From positions 1-64,000 of the forward strand of contig CANNBA010000004.1 in NCBI GenBank assembly GCA_947502765.1: a stretch of 64,000 bases of DNA, read 5' to 3'. Below are positions 1-7,583 of the stretch, piece by piece (the first letter of the stretch is position 1; every line of letters starts with the position of its first letter). The notes below the pieces were generated by a model. That model was not told the origin of the DNA and did no database searches. It was given only the letters and a program-made list of their open reading frames with translations. Made by a program: the position numbers and the translations under genes. This DNA comes from BACL11 sp945865535 (GTDB lineage Bacteria > Bacteroidota > Bacteroidia > Flavobacteriales > BACL11).

Positions 1-548
1 GTTTAACCACAATACTTGATTATCAGAAGGAACAAATTGTTTTTGAAACTCTAAGTGGTGACTTAATTATTAAAGTTGAAAATGGATACTATAAAATGGA
101 TTTCCCTTCAAGAATGCCTATTGCCGACAAATTACCGTCAATAATTTCAAAATCTTTAAATATTCAACCGAAAGAAATTTTGAAATCAAGAGACTATGTT
201 TTGGTTTATGAAAACGAAACGCAAATCAGAAACATTAAAATTGACAGACAATTATTCGATCAGATAAATATTGACCCAGGAGGAGTTATAGTAACAGCAA
301 TTGGAGATAACTGCGATTTCGTTTCACGATTTTTTACCCCACAAGCATCAATTTTAGAAGACCCTGTTACTGGCTCTGCACATTGTTCTTTAATTCCATT
401 TTGGGCTAAAAGACTCAACAAAAAAGAACTTTATGCCCAACAAGTATCTGAAAGAATGGGAAAACTATATTGTGAAGACAGAGGGGAAAGAGTTCTTATT
501 AGTGGACAAGCAAAAACCTATTCCATTGGAAATCTTTGGACAGAATAA
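1..548 (+). CDS. PhzF-family isomerase-like protein (3' part)
   Basis: The reading frame is open from the window edge (frame starting at base 3) to the TAA at 546-548, so the true start lies outside. The visible part, about 182 residues, matches the C-terminal half of the PhzF/diaminopimelate-epimerase fold. It has F-ETLSGDL near the edge, then GYYKMDFPSRMP, and a distal DPVTGSAHCSLIPFW segment, which is the signature Gly-Ser-Ala-His loop of this family. Members are cytosolic and of mostly unknown substrate; phenazine synthesis is known only for a few. Nothing here indicates a phenazine cluster, so the assignment is to family only. Confidence 0.85.
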   Translation, partial: LTTILDYQKEQIVFETLSGDLIIKVENGYYKMDFPSRMPIADKLPSIISKSLNIQPKEILKSRDYVLVYENETQIRNIKIDRQLFDQINIDPGGVIVTAIGDNCDFVSRFFTPQASILEDPVTGSAHCSLIPFWAKRLNKKELYAQQVSERMGKLYCEDRGERVLISGQAKTYSIGNLWTE

Positions 549-577
549 AAGCAATACTTTCCTTTGTTAAGCAAAAG

Positions 578-660
578 TGCCCAGAACGGGAGTCGAACCC
601 GTACATCCTTAGGACACATGACCCTCAATCATGCCTGTCTACCAATTTCAGCACCTGGGC
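578..660 (-). tRNA. tRNA-Leu (anticodon GAG)
   Basis: Read on the minus strand, the sequence folds as a class II tRNA. It has acceptor arm GCCCAGG/ttctgggc, a D arm with TTGGTAGAC, anticodon stem CATGA/TCATG enclosing a seven-base loop with GAG, a long variable arm, and a T arm with GGTTCGACTCC. The 83-nt length fits Leu. CCA is not encoded after the discriminator base. Confidence 0.93.
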
Positions 661-670
661 GGTACTTTAA

Positions 671-678
671 CAATAATA
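671..678 (-). promoter_or_regulatory. Probable -7 element of tRNA-Leu
   Basis: TATTATTG on the minus strand, one base off the Bacteroidota -7 consensus TAnnTTTG. It lies 10 nt before the tRNA 5' end and just after the hairpin that separates the two tRNAs. Confidence 0.5.
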
Positions 679-687
679 CAAAAAAAG

Positions 688-707
688 AATCCCGCTAATG
701 CGGGATT
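688..707 (-). terminator. Terminator between the two tRNA genes
   Basis: A perfect 8-bp stem AATCCCGC/GCGGGATT with a TAAT loop. On the minus strand it is followed shortly by a T-run (complement of 681-686), so it should end the tRNA-Lys transcript. T-rich sequence on the plus side makes it possibly bidirectional. Confidence 0.75.
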
Positions 708-720
708 TTCTTATTTTTAG

Positions 721-793
721 TGACCTGGCTGGGACTCGAACCCAGGACCCCATCATTAAAAGTGATGTGCTCTACCAACTGAGCTACCAAGTC
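721..793 (-). tRNA. tRNA-Lys (anticodon UUU)
   Basis: The minus strand gives a 73-nt cloverleaf: acceptor GACTTGG/CCAGGTC plus discriminator A, D arm TAGCTCAGTTGGTAGAGC, anticodon stem CATCA/TGATG with loop CTTTTAA (anticodon TTT), and T arm GGTTCGAGTCC. CCA is not encoded. Confidence 0.95.
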
Positions 794-808
794 GTTAAAA
801 ATCGGCTG

Positions 809-816
809 CAAATATA
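809..816 (-). promoter_or_regulatory. -7 element of tRNA-Lys
   Basis: Exact TATATTTG on the minus strand, 15 nt upstream of the mature tRNA 5' end. Confidence 0.65.
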
Positions 817-937
817 TTACTTTTAATGAATCATCTTTTTTTTTTAGCTTATAATTTAAATATCCCATTCTTAGTTGTAAAAATCCTATTTATATCATGA
901 AAAAAACTGTTATTTTGCACTTAAAAAATTGACAAAA

Positions 938-1444
938 ATGCTTTATATTATTGGTTTTATGGGGGTAGGTAAAACTACTATTGGTGAAGAGTTAGCCTTA
1001 CAGCATAATCTTAACTTTATTGATACTGACAAGGAAATTGAAAAAACAACCAATAACAGCATAATAGATATTTTTCAAAAAAATGGCGAAATTTACTTTA
1101 GAAAATTGGAAACAACAACTTTAAAAATGATTCCAAAAAAAAGTGTGGTAGCTTGTGGCGGTGGGCTTCCCGTTTATAATAACAATATGAATTTCATTAA
1201 AAAATCAGGTGTGAGTATTTATTTAAAGGCCTGTGAAGAAGAAATTTTTAATAGATTATCTAAAAGCTCAGAAAACAGACCATTAATTCAAAATAAATCT
1301 GATAAAGATTTAAGAAGTTTTATAAAGGAAACACTTGCCAAAAGAGAAAAATTCTATGCAATGGCAGATTATACCATTGACACTAATAATTTGTCAGAAA
1401 AAGAGGTATTAGGAAAGATAAACTCCCTTCTCCTTTCCATCTAG
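938..1444 (+). CDS. aroK: Shikimate kinase
   Basis: Phosphorylates shikimate with ATP in the cytosolic pathway to chorismate. The 168-residue protein has the P-loop GFMGVGKTT at residues 6-14, the DTD substrate motif at 29-31, the FRKLE segment and the Gly-rich CGGGLP loop, and an NRPL lid region. Length is normal for AroK. The ATG at 938 is preferred to a TTG three codons upstream because the P-loop lies at the usual distance from it. Its 3' end overlaps the convergent PyrR-like gene by 36 bp. The chorismate synthase gene aroC lies separately at 9.4-10.4 kb. Confidence 0.95.
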   Translation: MLYIIGFMGVGKTTIGEELALQHNLNFIDTDKEIEKTTNNSIIDIFQKNGEIYFRKLETTTLKMIPKKSVVACGGGLPVYNNNMNFIKKSGVSIYLKACEEEIFNRLSKSSENRPLIQNKSDKDLRSFIKETLAKREKFYAMADYTIDTNNLSEKEVLGKINSLLLSI

Positions 1445-1912
1445 GACAACCGAAATGTACTCTTGTAATGTTGTTGCTAATGACAAACCCACATAATCCG
1501 CTTTGATAGGAAAGCGATTGTGAGTTCTATCTACCAACACTAAAGTAGAGAGTTTAATCAGTGGAGTAGTTAAGAAATGTTTACTAGCATACATTAATGT
1601 TTTTCCTGAATTCAAAACATCATCAATTAAAATAACTACTTTATTAGTATAATCTGATATAGCTAAATTAATTGTTATTTCACTTTGATAAGGGTTATCT
1701 TTATCCAAATGTATGGTTCCTACTTTAGTTTTTATTGAAGAAATCTGCTTAATTACTTTAGCTAACTCAGCGGCTAAAACCTCTCCTCTACCAGATATAC
1801 CAACAATAATAATTTCATTTTCTTTTGAATTGTTCTCATAAATTTGCCAAGCCAATCTATTGATTTTTTGACTTATTCCTTTGCCATCTAATATTTTGGA
1901 TTTTGTAATCAT
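1409..1912 (-). CDS. pyrR: PyrR-like phosphoribosyltransferase
   Basis: A 167-residue type I phosphoribosyltransferase. The PRPP-binding signature VILIDDVLNSGKT lies at residues 93-105, preceded by a GISGRGEVLA loop and followed by a VLVDRTHNRFPI segment as in PyrR. PyrR proteins act as uracil phosphoribosyltransferases and, in some bacteria, as pyr mRNA attenuators. No pyr operon or attenuator is seen here, so only the enzyme fold is supported. The ATG at 1912 sits 6 nt after an exact -7 element. The 3' end runs 36 bp into aroK on the opposite strand. Confidence 0.8.
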   Translation of the reverse strand: MITKSKILDGKGISQKINRLAWQIYENNSKENEIIIVGISGRGEVLAAELAKVIKQISSIKTKVGTIHLDKDNPYQSEITINLAISDYTNKVVILIDDVLNSGKTLMYASKHFLTTPLIKLSTLVLVDRTHNRFPIKADYVGLSLATTLQEYISVVLDGKEKGVYLS

Positions 1913-1918
1913 ACTTTG

Positions 1919-1926
1919 CAAATGTA
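1919..1926 (-). promoter_or_regulatory. -7 element, PyrR-like gene
   Basis: TACATTTG on the minus strand, an exact TAnnTTTG. Only 6 nt separate it from the ATG, so the mRNA is predicted to be leaderless or nearly so. Confidence 0.65.
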
Positions 1927-2036
1927 ATTGTTTTTCTAGAAAAACATATGATACAATTAGTTCTAGTGCAACATTAAATATTTTCTTAGATACAAGAGTA
2001 TTTATTGTTATGCCAAAAAAAAGATTAAAAAAATCA

Positions 2037-2044
2037 TATATTTG
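2037..2044 (+). promoter_or_regulatory. -7 element of the CXXCH T9SS gene
   Basis: Exact TATATTTG, 26 nt before the ATG at 2071. Confidence 0.6.
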
Positions 2045-2070
2045 TCATTTATTAACTTCAACAACTAATT

Positions 2071-2829
2071 ATGAAAAAATTGCTACTTTTTATACCTATT
2101 ACGCTAAGTATTGCCATATTTTTTTATCCAAAATCTTCTACCTCTACTAGTACGGGTTCTCCAGCAGGAAAAACAGGATCTCCAACAGATGGGGTAAATT
2201 GTACTCAATGCCATAATGCAGGATCGGGTACAGGAGCTACAATAACATCCAATATTCCTTCAACGGGGTATGTTCCAGGAACTACATACACCATTACTGC
2301 AACTGTTGCTCAAACTGGAATAAATAAATTTGGATTTGAAATCACTGCCGAAAAAAATACTGGAGGAACCAAAACAGGAACTTTCTTGGTTACAAATAGC
2401 ACTCAAACACAACTTGTAAATAGTAATACTGCAATAACCCATAAATCTGCAGGAAGCTCAGGTACTAATAATAAAAGCTGGTCTATGGATTGGCAAGCCC
2501 CAACTTCAGGAACGGGAGCTGTTACTTTTTACGGAGCATATATAGGAGCGAATGGGAATAATAACAACTCAGGAGACACTTATCATTCTGCAAGTTTAAC
2601 TTTTAATGAAGCTATAGTTAATTCAACAATCAATTTATCTGAGAAAAATGATTTTATATTCAATACGCTCAGCAAAACAATTGAATCGAATGCAACTATA
2701 TCAGTTTATGATATTAGTGGAAAACTAGTTTTAATGACAAATAGTAATACTACTAATATATCTCATTTAAAACCAGGAATATACATTCTTAAATCAGCTG
2801 AAAAAAGCCAAAAGATTATTTTAAACTAA
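2071..2829 (+). CDS. Secreted CXXCH protein, choice-of-anchor V type, with T9SS type A sorting domain
   Basis: A 252-residue exported protein. Residues 1-18 form a signal peptide (MKKLLLFIPITLSIAIFF), followed by a Ser/Thr-rich linker. A CTQCH motif (C44, C47, H48) lies in a Gly/Pro-rich stretch typical of the choice-of-anchor V (reelin-like) family. A Thr/Gly/Asn-rich beta domain follows. The last 70 or so residues end in ISVYDISGKLVL...LKPGIYILKS...KIILN, a type A T9SS sorting domain. CXXCH can hold haem c, but whether haem is attached is unknown. Function unknown; cell surface or secreted location is inferred from the two export signals. Confidence 0.8.
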   Translation: MKKLLLFIPITLSIAIFFYPKSSTSTSTGSPAGKTGSPTDGVNCTQCHNAGSGTGATITSNIPSTGYVPGTTYTITATVAQTGINKFGFEITAEKNTGGTKTGTFLVTNSTQTQLVNSNTAITHKSAGSSGTNNKSWSMDWQAPTSGTGAVTFYGAYIGANGNNNNSGDTYHSASLTFNEAIVNSTINLSEKNDFIFNTLSKTIESNATISVYDISGKLVLMTNSNTTNISHLKPGIYILKSAEKSQKIILN

Positions 2830-3150
2830 TTTTTAGTAATTTTGAATCATAAAAACTAATTTTAGAATCATTTAAATTAGTAAAAGCAAAATTAGTAACA
2901 AATACCAGTACTAAAAAAAAACGATATTTTTTTACTCATAAACTTATTTTAATAAAATTTAAAAATAAAAAAATAAGAACAAAAAATAGAACTATTAAAA
3001 AATAGATTTCAACATATGTTAGCAAAAATGAGCAGTAATTCTGCTAAAATAAAATGCATCACAACAATTTAGACTCTAAAAATATATAGGTGAATTATCT
3101 ATTTATTTAAATACTATAAATATCTGATTATAAATTATTTAATACTTTAT

Positions 3151-3175
3151 AATGACATAGTGTCATTCCTTTTTT
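3151..3175 (+). terminator. Inverted repeat with T-tract, possible terminator
   Basis: A perfect 7-bp stem AATGACA/TGTCATT with a TAG loop, followed by CCTTTTTTT. It looks like a rho-independent terminator for plus-strand transcription, but it lies 320 bp past the preceding gene and 50 bp before trmD. An operator palindrome is an alternative. Confidence 0.4.
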
Positions 3176-3214
3176 TAATGATTTTATTGCAATAATTATC
3201 TGATTTTGATTTTG

Positions 3215-3222
3215 TATTTTTG
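3215..3222 (+). promoter_or_regulatory. -7 element of trmD
   Basis: Exact TATTTTTG followed by CAAA and then the trmD ATG, a 4-nt gap, predicting a leaderless transcript. Confidence 0.65.
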
Positions 3223-3226
3223 CAAA

Positions 3227-3901
3227 ATGAGAATAGACATCATTACAATTTTTCCAGATTTTTTTACTGCCTTTTTTGAGTACTCAATTTTAAAAAGGGC
3301 GCAAGAAAATAATACTGTCGAAATCCACATTCACAACCTTAGGGAATACTCAACCAATAAGCAAAAAAGTGTTGACGATTATCAATTTGGAGGAGGAGCA
3401 GGAATGGTAATGTGCATACAACCTATTGACGATTGTATTAGCACACTAAAAGTCCAAAGAGATTATAATGAAGTTATTTATCTTTCTCCTGATGGAGAAA
3501 CTCTGAACCAGCAAATTTGCAATACATTATCCACACATAAAAATTTGATACTGCTTTGTGGCCATTACAAAGGTATTGATCAAAGAGTAAGAGAGCTGCA
3601 CATAACAAAGGAGATAAGTATAGGAGATTATGTCCTTACTGGAGGAGAGGGGGCTGCAGCAATACTAACAGATGCGATTGTTCGATTAATACCAGGAGTA
3701 ATGAGTGATGAAACATCCGCATTAACCGATTCTTTTCAAGACAATCTGCTTGCGCCTCCAATATATACAAGGCCTTCTGACTATAAAGGAATGAAAGTCC
3801 CTGAAGTATTACTCTCTGGTAATGAGAAACTAATTACCCAATGGAGGGAAGAAAAATCGCTTAAAAGAACACAGGAAAGAAGGCCTGATTTATTAGAATA
3901 A
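3227..3901 (+). CDS. trmD: tRNA (guanine-N1)-methyltransferase
   Basis: Methylates G37 of tRNAs using SAM. The 224-residue protein starts MRIDIITIFPDFF and has the SPOUT trefoil-knot motifs LLCGHYKGIDQRV and ISIGDYVLTGGEGAA, with YQFGGGAGMVM upstream. Length is standard. The ATG at 3227 is chosen over an ATG seven codons upstream because the family start is MRIDI and the -7 element lies between the two. rplS follows 79 bp downstream, the usual trmD-rplS pairing, although rplS also has its own promoter-like element. Confidence 0.95.
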   Translation: MRIDIITIFPDFFTAFFEYSILKRAQENNTVEIHIHNLREYSTNKQKSVDDYQFGGGAGMVMCIQPIDDCISTLKVQRDYNEVIYLSPDGETLNQQICNTLSTHKNLILLCGHYKGIDQRVRELHITKEISIGDYVLTGGEGAAAILTDAIVRLIPGVMSDETSALTDSFQDNLLAPPIYTRPSDYKGMKVPEVLLSGNEKLITQWREEKSLKRTQERRPDLLE

Positions 3902-3941
3902 AAATGTTTATTTTATTTTATACCGAATTAAAAAATATCCG

Positions 3942-3949
3942 TAATATTG
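3942..3949 (+). promoter_or_regulatory. Probable -7 element of rplS
   Basis: TAATATTG, one base off TAnnTTTG, 31 nt before the rplS ATG. Confidence 0.5.
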
Positions 3950-3980
3950 CAAACCGATTTTCAAACCTAATACTAGAAAC

Positions 3981-4328
3981 ATGAACATTACTGAAACAAT
4001 CGCAAAAGAGCTAACTATAAGTAGAGATTTTCCATCATTTAAAGCGGGCGATAACATTACTGTATACTATACAATTAAAGAAGGAGACAAGCAAAGAACG
4101 CAGCTATTTAAAGGAGATGTAATCCAAACAAAAGGAGCTGGAGCAACTGAAACTTTTACTGTTAGAAAAATTTCTCACTCAGTAGGAGTAGAAAGAATTT
4201 TCCCTTTAAACTCACCATTAATTGAAAAAATTGAAGTAAATAAAAAAGGTAAAGTTAGAAGATCTAAAATATTCTACTTAAGAGAATTAACTGGTAAAAA
4301 AGCTAGAATTAAAGAAGTTAGAAACTAG
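3981..4328 (+). CDS. rplS: 50S ribosomal protein L19
   Basis: A 115-residue ribosomal protein of the 30S-50S interface. It has the family core KAGDNITVYYTIKEGDKQR, the FKGDVIQ strand, the TVRKISHSVGVERIFPL segment, and the basic C-terminal KVRRSKIFYLRELTGKKARI. Full length. It follows trmD on the same strand. Confidence 0.97.
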   Translation: MNITETIAKELTISRDFPSFKAGDNITVYYTIKEGDKQRTQLFKGDVIQTKGAGATETFTVRKISHSVGVERIFPLNSPLIEKIEVNKKGKVRRSKIFYLRELTGKKARIKEVRN

Positions 4329-4356
4329 ACGCTAAAATATATCACATAAGGAATAC

Positions 4357-4377
4357 TGCTATTTGCAGGATTTTTTT
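4357..4377 (+). terminator. Weak terminator after rplS
   Basis: A short CTGC/GCAG stem with a TATT loop, followed by GA and seven Ts. It overlaps the last bases of the convergent PorE-like gene. The stem is short, so confidence is limited. Confidence 0.4.
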
Positions 4378-6280
4378 ATTGACTAATTATTTTAAATTCT
4401 GTTCTTCTATTCTGTCCTCTACCCTTTTCAGAATCATTACTAGTTATCGGATAAGATTCCCCAAAACCATTATAAAATACTCTTTTTTCAGATATTCCTT
4501 GTAATAAAATTAGATCTCTCACAGCTTTTGCCCGATTTTCTGAAAGCAGCTGATTGTATGCCTGATTCCCAACATTATCAGTAAAACCATTTATTTCAAT
4601 AATCAAGGTATTATTTACTTCCAAATATTTGGCAAACTCTATCAAAATCTCATTAGTAGTACGCTTTAGCTCATAAGAATTGTTATCAAAGTAAATATTT
4701 TCAATACTAAAAGACTTTCCCTGCTCTAATGATTGCATCTCAAAGTTTAAATCAGCAGGGGAATTAAAAGAAGTGTCATTAGCAGAGATATAAGTGGAAT
4801 TAAAAGCAAAACCCTCCTTTTTTATAGTAATTAAAACATCATCATCTTTAGCTAATGTAAGAGAAGAAATGTAAGCGCCTGCATCAACTTTAATAGTTGT
4901 AATTTCTTGTGTTGTTAAATTCTTAATCTCTAAATCAACATCTTCTATAATTTGCTTATTTTCATCTAGTAAATCTCCTTTTAAGAAAAGGACTCTCTCT
5001 GGCTTAGCGCCCTCATATAACCCAAAAGAATAAATATCCCAACCCCCAATCCCATTCAGATTATTAGATGCAAAATAAGCCTGATTCCCATCAGTACTTA
5101 CAAAAAGAGAAATCTCATCAGCAACTGTATTGATAGGATAACCAATATTTATCGGTTTTTGCCAGTTTCCTAAAGAGTCTTTTCTACTGTAGAATATATC
5201 AAATCCTCCTAATGTCGGAAAATTAGTTGATGCAAAAAATAAGGTTTTTCCATCTGTATGTAAATACGGGGATTTCTCATTTTCATTACTATTAATAGCC
5301 GAACCCAAATTCTTAGCACTAGTCCAAGTATCATTTACTTTACTTATTTCATACAAATCCATTTTTCCATAACCCCCACTCCTATCACTAGAAAAGAGAA
5401 TAGTTTTTCCATCAGAAGAAACAGTTGGCTGAGATTCCCAAGAGTCAATTTTGGATATATTTTTTGGAAATTCTTGAACATTTGACCAAGCGCCATTCTC
5501 TCTATTTACATAATAAATATCGCAATTATTATATCCTTTATTATCTCTAATACATTTTGTATAATACAATATTTTATTATCAATTGTAATGGACGCTCCT
5601 CCTTCATTACTTTCTAGATTAAAGGGATAAGTAAGTGCTTGGCCAACTTCAAAATCGCCATTTATCTTTTTACTAAAAACAAACTCCTCAATAGTAGTAG
5701 TTGTAATATCTTGTAAGCTCATTTTATCCGATCTTCTGGTAAAAAATGACAATTCTTGATCTGGGGAAATTATGGGTAAATACTCATCATCTTGAGTTGA
5801 AACACCTTTAACGATTTGAGGATTGAACTTTACAGGATTATTTATAATTTGCGCAAGTATTTTTGCATTTTCATAAAGCATAATGGCATCCGAATAATAA
5901 GGATCCCCAATTTGTAAATTAATTGCTTTTTTAAGGTAAATATCTGCATTTACATAATCCTTTCTTTTATAAGCGATTTCACCTAAAAAATAATATGCTT
6001 TTGGAAAATTATCCGGACAAAGCTCGATAGCTTTTAAAGCCTGAGTTTCAGCATTAAAAAAATCTCCACTTCTAAATAAAATTTCAGCTTTTAACTCAAA
6101 AAAAACTGCTGCTTGATTTGTGTTTTGCAAAGCGTCAATAGCATCATAATAAGATCTTTTTTCAATAAGTTTTTCAATCTTTTTAACTAATTTTTTATCC
6201 TTGTTTTTCTCAGGGTAACATTCTTGAGAAAAAACAAGATGAAAAGAGAAAAAAAAAGAGAAAAAAAGAATTATTCGCAT
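4376..6280 (-). CDS. PorE-like TPR / PD40 propeller / OmpA-domain protein
   Basis: A 634-residue exported protein. Domain order is: signal peptide (about 1-19, MRIILFFSFFFSFHLVFSQ); TPR-like helices (about 30-140); PD40 beta-propeller blades (about 160-420) with repeated DGKTILFSSDRSGGYG / DGKTLFFASTN type motifs; a carboxypeptidase-regulatory-like domain (about 425-510); and an OmpA peptidoglycan-binding domain (about 520-634) with YFDNNSYELK, NGFTDNVGN and LSENRAKAVRDLI. This is the architecture of PorE, the T9SS component that ties the machinery to peptidoglycan, and of several gliding/T9SS paralogues. No canonical lipobox is visible, unlike PorE itself. Last gene of the aroC transcription unit, 1 nt after the symporter gene. 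Confidence 0.82.
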   Translation of the reverse strand: MRIILFFSFFFSFHLVFSQECYPEKNKDKKLVKKIEKLIEKRSYYDAIDALQNTNQAAVFFELKAEILFRSGDFFNAETQALKAIELCPDNFPKAYYFLGEIAYKRKDYVNADIYLKKAINLQIGDPYYSDAIMLYENAKILAQIINNPVKFNPQIVKGVSTQDDEYLPIISPDQELSFFTRRSDKMSLQDITTTTIEEFVFSKKINGDFEVGQALTYPFNLESNEGGASITIDNKILYYTKCIRDNKGYNNCDIYYVNRENGAWSNVQEFPKNISKIDSWESQPTVSSDGKTILFSSDRSGGYGKMDLYEISKVNDTWTSAKNLGSAINSNENEKSPYLHTDGKTLFFASTNFPTLGGFDIFYSRKDSLGNWQKPINIGYPINTVADEISLFVSTDGNQAYFASNNLNGIGGWDIYSFGLYEGAKPERVLFLKGDLLDENKQIIEDVDLEIKNLTTQEITTIKVDAGAYISSLTLAKDDDVLITIKKEGFAFNSTYISANDTSFNSPADLNFEMQSLEQGKSFSIENIYFDNNSYELKRTTNEILIEFAKYLEVNNTLIIEINGFTDNVGNQAYNQLLSENRAKAVRDLILLQGISEKRVFYNGFGESYPITSNDSEKGRGQNRRTEFKIISQ

Positions 6281-6281
6281 T

Positions 6282-7574
6282 TTAACTCATTAATTCCTGC
6301 TGAGTTACTTCACTCAATTCACCCTCTGTAGATGCTACAACTACTGCAACGGCAGCATCTCCAGTAACATTTACAACCGTACGCATCATATCAAGTATTC
6401 TATCAACCCCAAAAATAAGAGCTAAACCTGCAGCTGGCACATTAATTGCCTCCAAAACAATAACCAACGTCACCATCCCAGCACCTGGTACAGCTGCTGC
6501 ACCAATAGAGGCCAAAGTAGCTGTAAGCACAATAGTTAATTGTTGGCCTAAATCTAAATCAATACCAAAGGCCTGAGCAATAAATACTGCCGCTACTGCT
6601 TGATAAAGTGCAGTTCCATCCATATTGATAGTGGCTCCTAATGGAAGCACAAATGAAGAAACTTCCTTTGAGATTCCTAAATTATCTTCACATCTTTGGA
6701 TAGTAACTGGCAAGGTTGCTGCACTTGAACTTGTAGAAAAGGCCAACATCTGAGCAGGAAAAATTCCTTTGAAAAAATTAACATACTTAACCTTTGTAAA
6801 TATTTTAATAATTAAAGGATAGACTAAAAACAACATTAAAAGCAATCCTACGATAACTGTAAGAGAATATTTACCCAAAGCTATAAATAAAGTAGCACTT
6901 GCTCCAAAATCAACTACTAAAGCGCCCAAGAGCGCAAATACTGCATAAGGGGCTACTAACATAATGAAATCTACAATTTGTAAAATAATATCATTTATTC
7001 CATCAAAAAAACCTTTGACATACACTGTTTTTTCTTTAGGCAACATTACTATAGCTATCCCAAATAAAATAGCAAAGAAGATAACTTGCAACATATTGCT
7101 ATTATTACTAGCCGATTCCAAGATATTAGTAGGAATAATATCTACTAAAAATTGCAAAGGCCCTGCTTCTTTTACCCCTTCAGCAGCCGTAATTTTTGAA
7201 TTTAGACCTTCTTGACTGCTTGGAGTTAACTCATTAGTATCTTTTGTATCAAAACCAATTCCAGGATTTACTGTATTTACTAGAAGCAAACCAATAGTTG
7301 CGGCAATAACTGTTGTAGCTAAAAAAAGCGTTATGCTTTTTCCTCCTATTCTACTTAATCTGGAAATATCTGATAAGGATGCAACCCCTTTAACTAAAGA
7401 AGCAAACACCAATGGAACAGCAATTAATTTTAATGAATTTACAAAAATAACCCCCCAAGGTTTTATCCAGTTATTGGTAAAATCTATCCAACCCATATTG
7501 GAGGCAATTAGGCCATAAACTACTCCTAATCCCATTCCAATTATTATTTTCCAATGTAATGCTAGTTTTTTCAT
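6282..7574 (-). CDS. Dicarboxylate/amino acid:cation symporter (DAACS family)
   Basis: A 430-residue inner-membrane carrier that uses a Na+ or H+ gradient to import Glu, Asp or C4-dicarboxylates. It starts MKKLALHWKIIIGMGLG and has about eight hydrophobic segments. The two re-entrant-loop signatures are present: the serine-rich AFSTSSSAATLP and the NMDGTALY motif, with a conserved VPGAG stretch and DRILDMMRTVVNVTGDA near the end. Substrate cannot be fixed from sequence. It sits 9 nt after the cotH-like gene. Confidence 0.93.
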   Translation of the reverse strand: MKKLALHWKIIIGMGLGVVYGLIASNMGWIDFTNNWIKPWGVIFVNSLKLIAVPLVFASLVKGVASLSDISRLSRIGGKSITLFLATTVIAATIGLLLVNTVNPGIGFDTKDTNELTPSSQEGLNSKITAAEGVKEAGPLQFLVDIIPTNILESASNNSNMLQVIFFAILFGIAIVMLPKEKTVYVKGFFDGINDIILQIVDFIMLVAPYAVFALLGALVVDFGASATLFIALGKYSLTVIVGLLLMLFLVYPLIIKIFTKVKYVNFFKGIFPAQMLAFSTSSSAATLPVTIQRCEDNLGISKEVSSFVLPLGATINMDGTALYQAVAAVFIAQAFGIDLDLGQQLTIVLTATLASIGAAAVPGAGMVTLVIVLEAINVPAAGLALIFGVDRILDMMRTVVNVTGDAAVAVVVASTEGELSEVTQQELMS

Positions 7575-7583
7575 AATCTTAGT

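Larger units (their letters stand above)
2830..3226. other. AT-rich intergenic gap of about 400 bp
   Basis: The longest non-coding stretch in the window, very A/T-rich with many A-runs. I see no supportable gene or known RNA in it. It contains a perfect inverted repeat at 3151-3167 (listed separately) and, at its end, the trmD -7 element. Confidence 0.6.

Noticed and set aside
1..548. Phenazine biosynthesis locus based on the PhzF-like gene
   Set aside because: PhzF homologues are widespread and no other phz gene is in the window.
1881..2150. An 89-residue open frame upstream of the CXXCH protein gene
   Set aside because: It overlaps the PyrR-like gene and the signal peptide of the CXXCH protein in other frames, has a low-complexity sequence and no recognisable start region.
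3206..3226. Seven-residue N-terminal extension of TrmD
   Set aside because: The exact -7 element lies inside it, and family members start at MRIDI.
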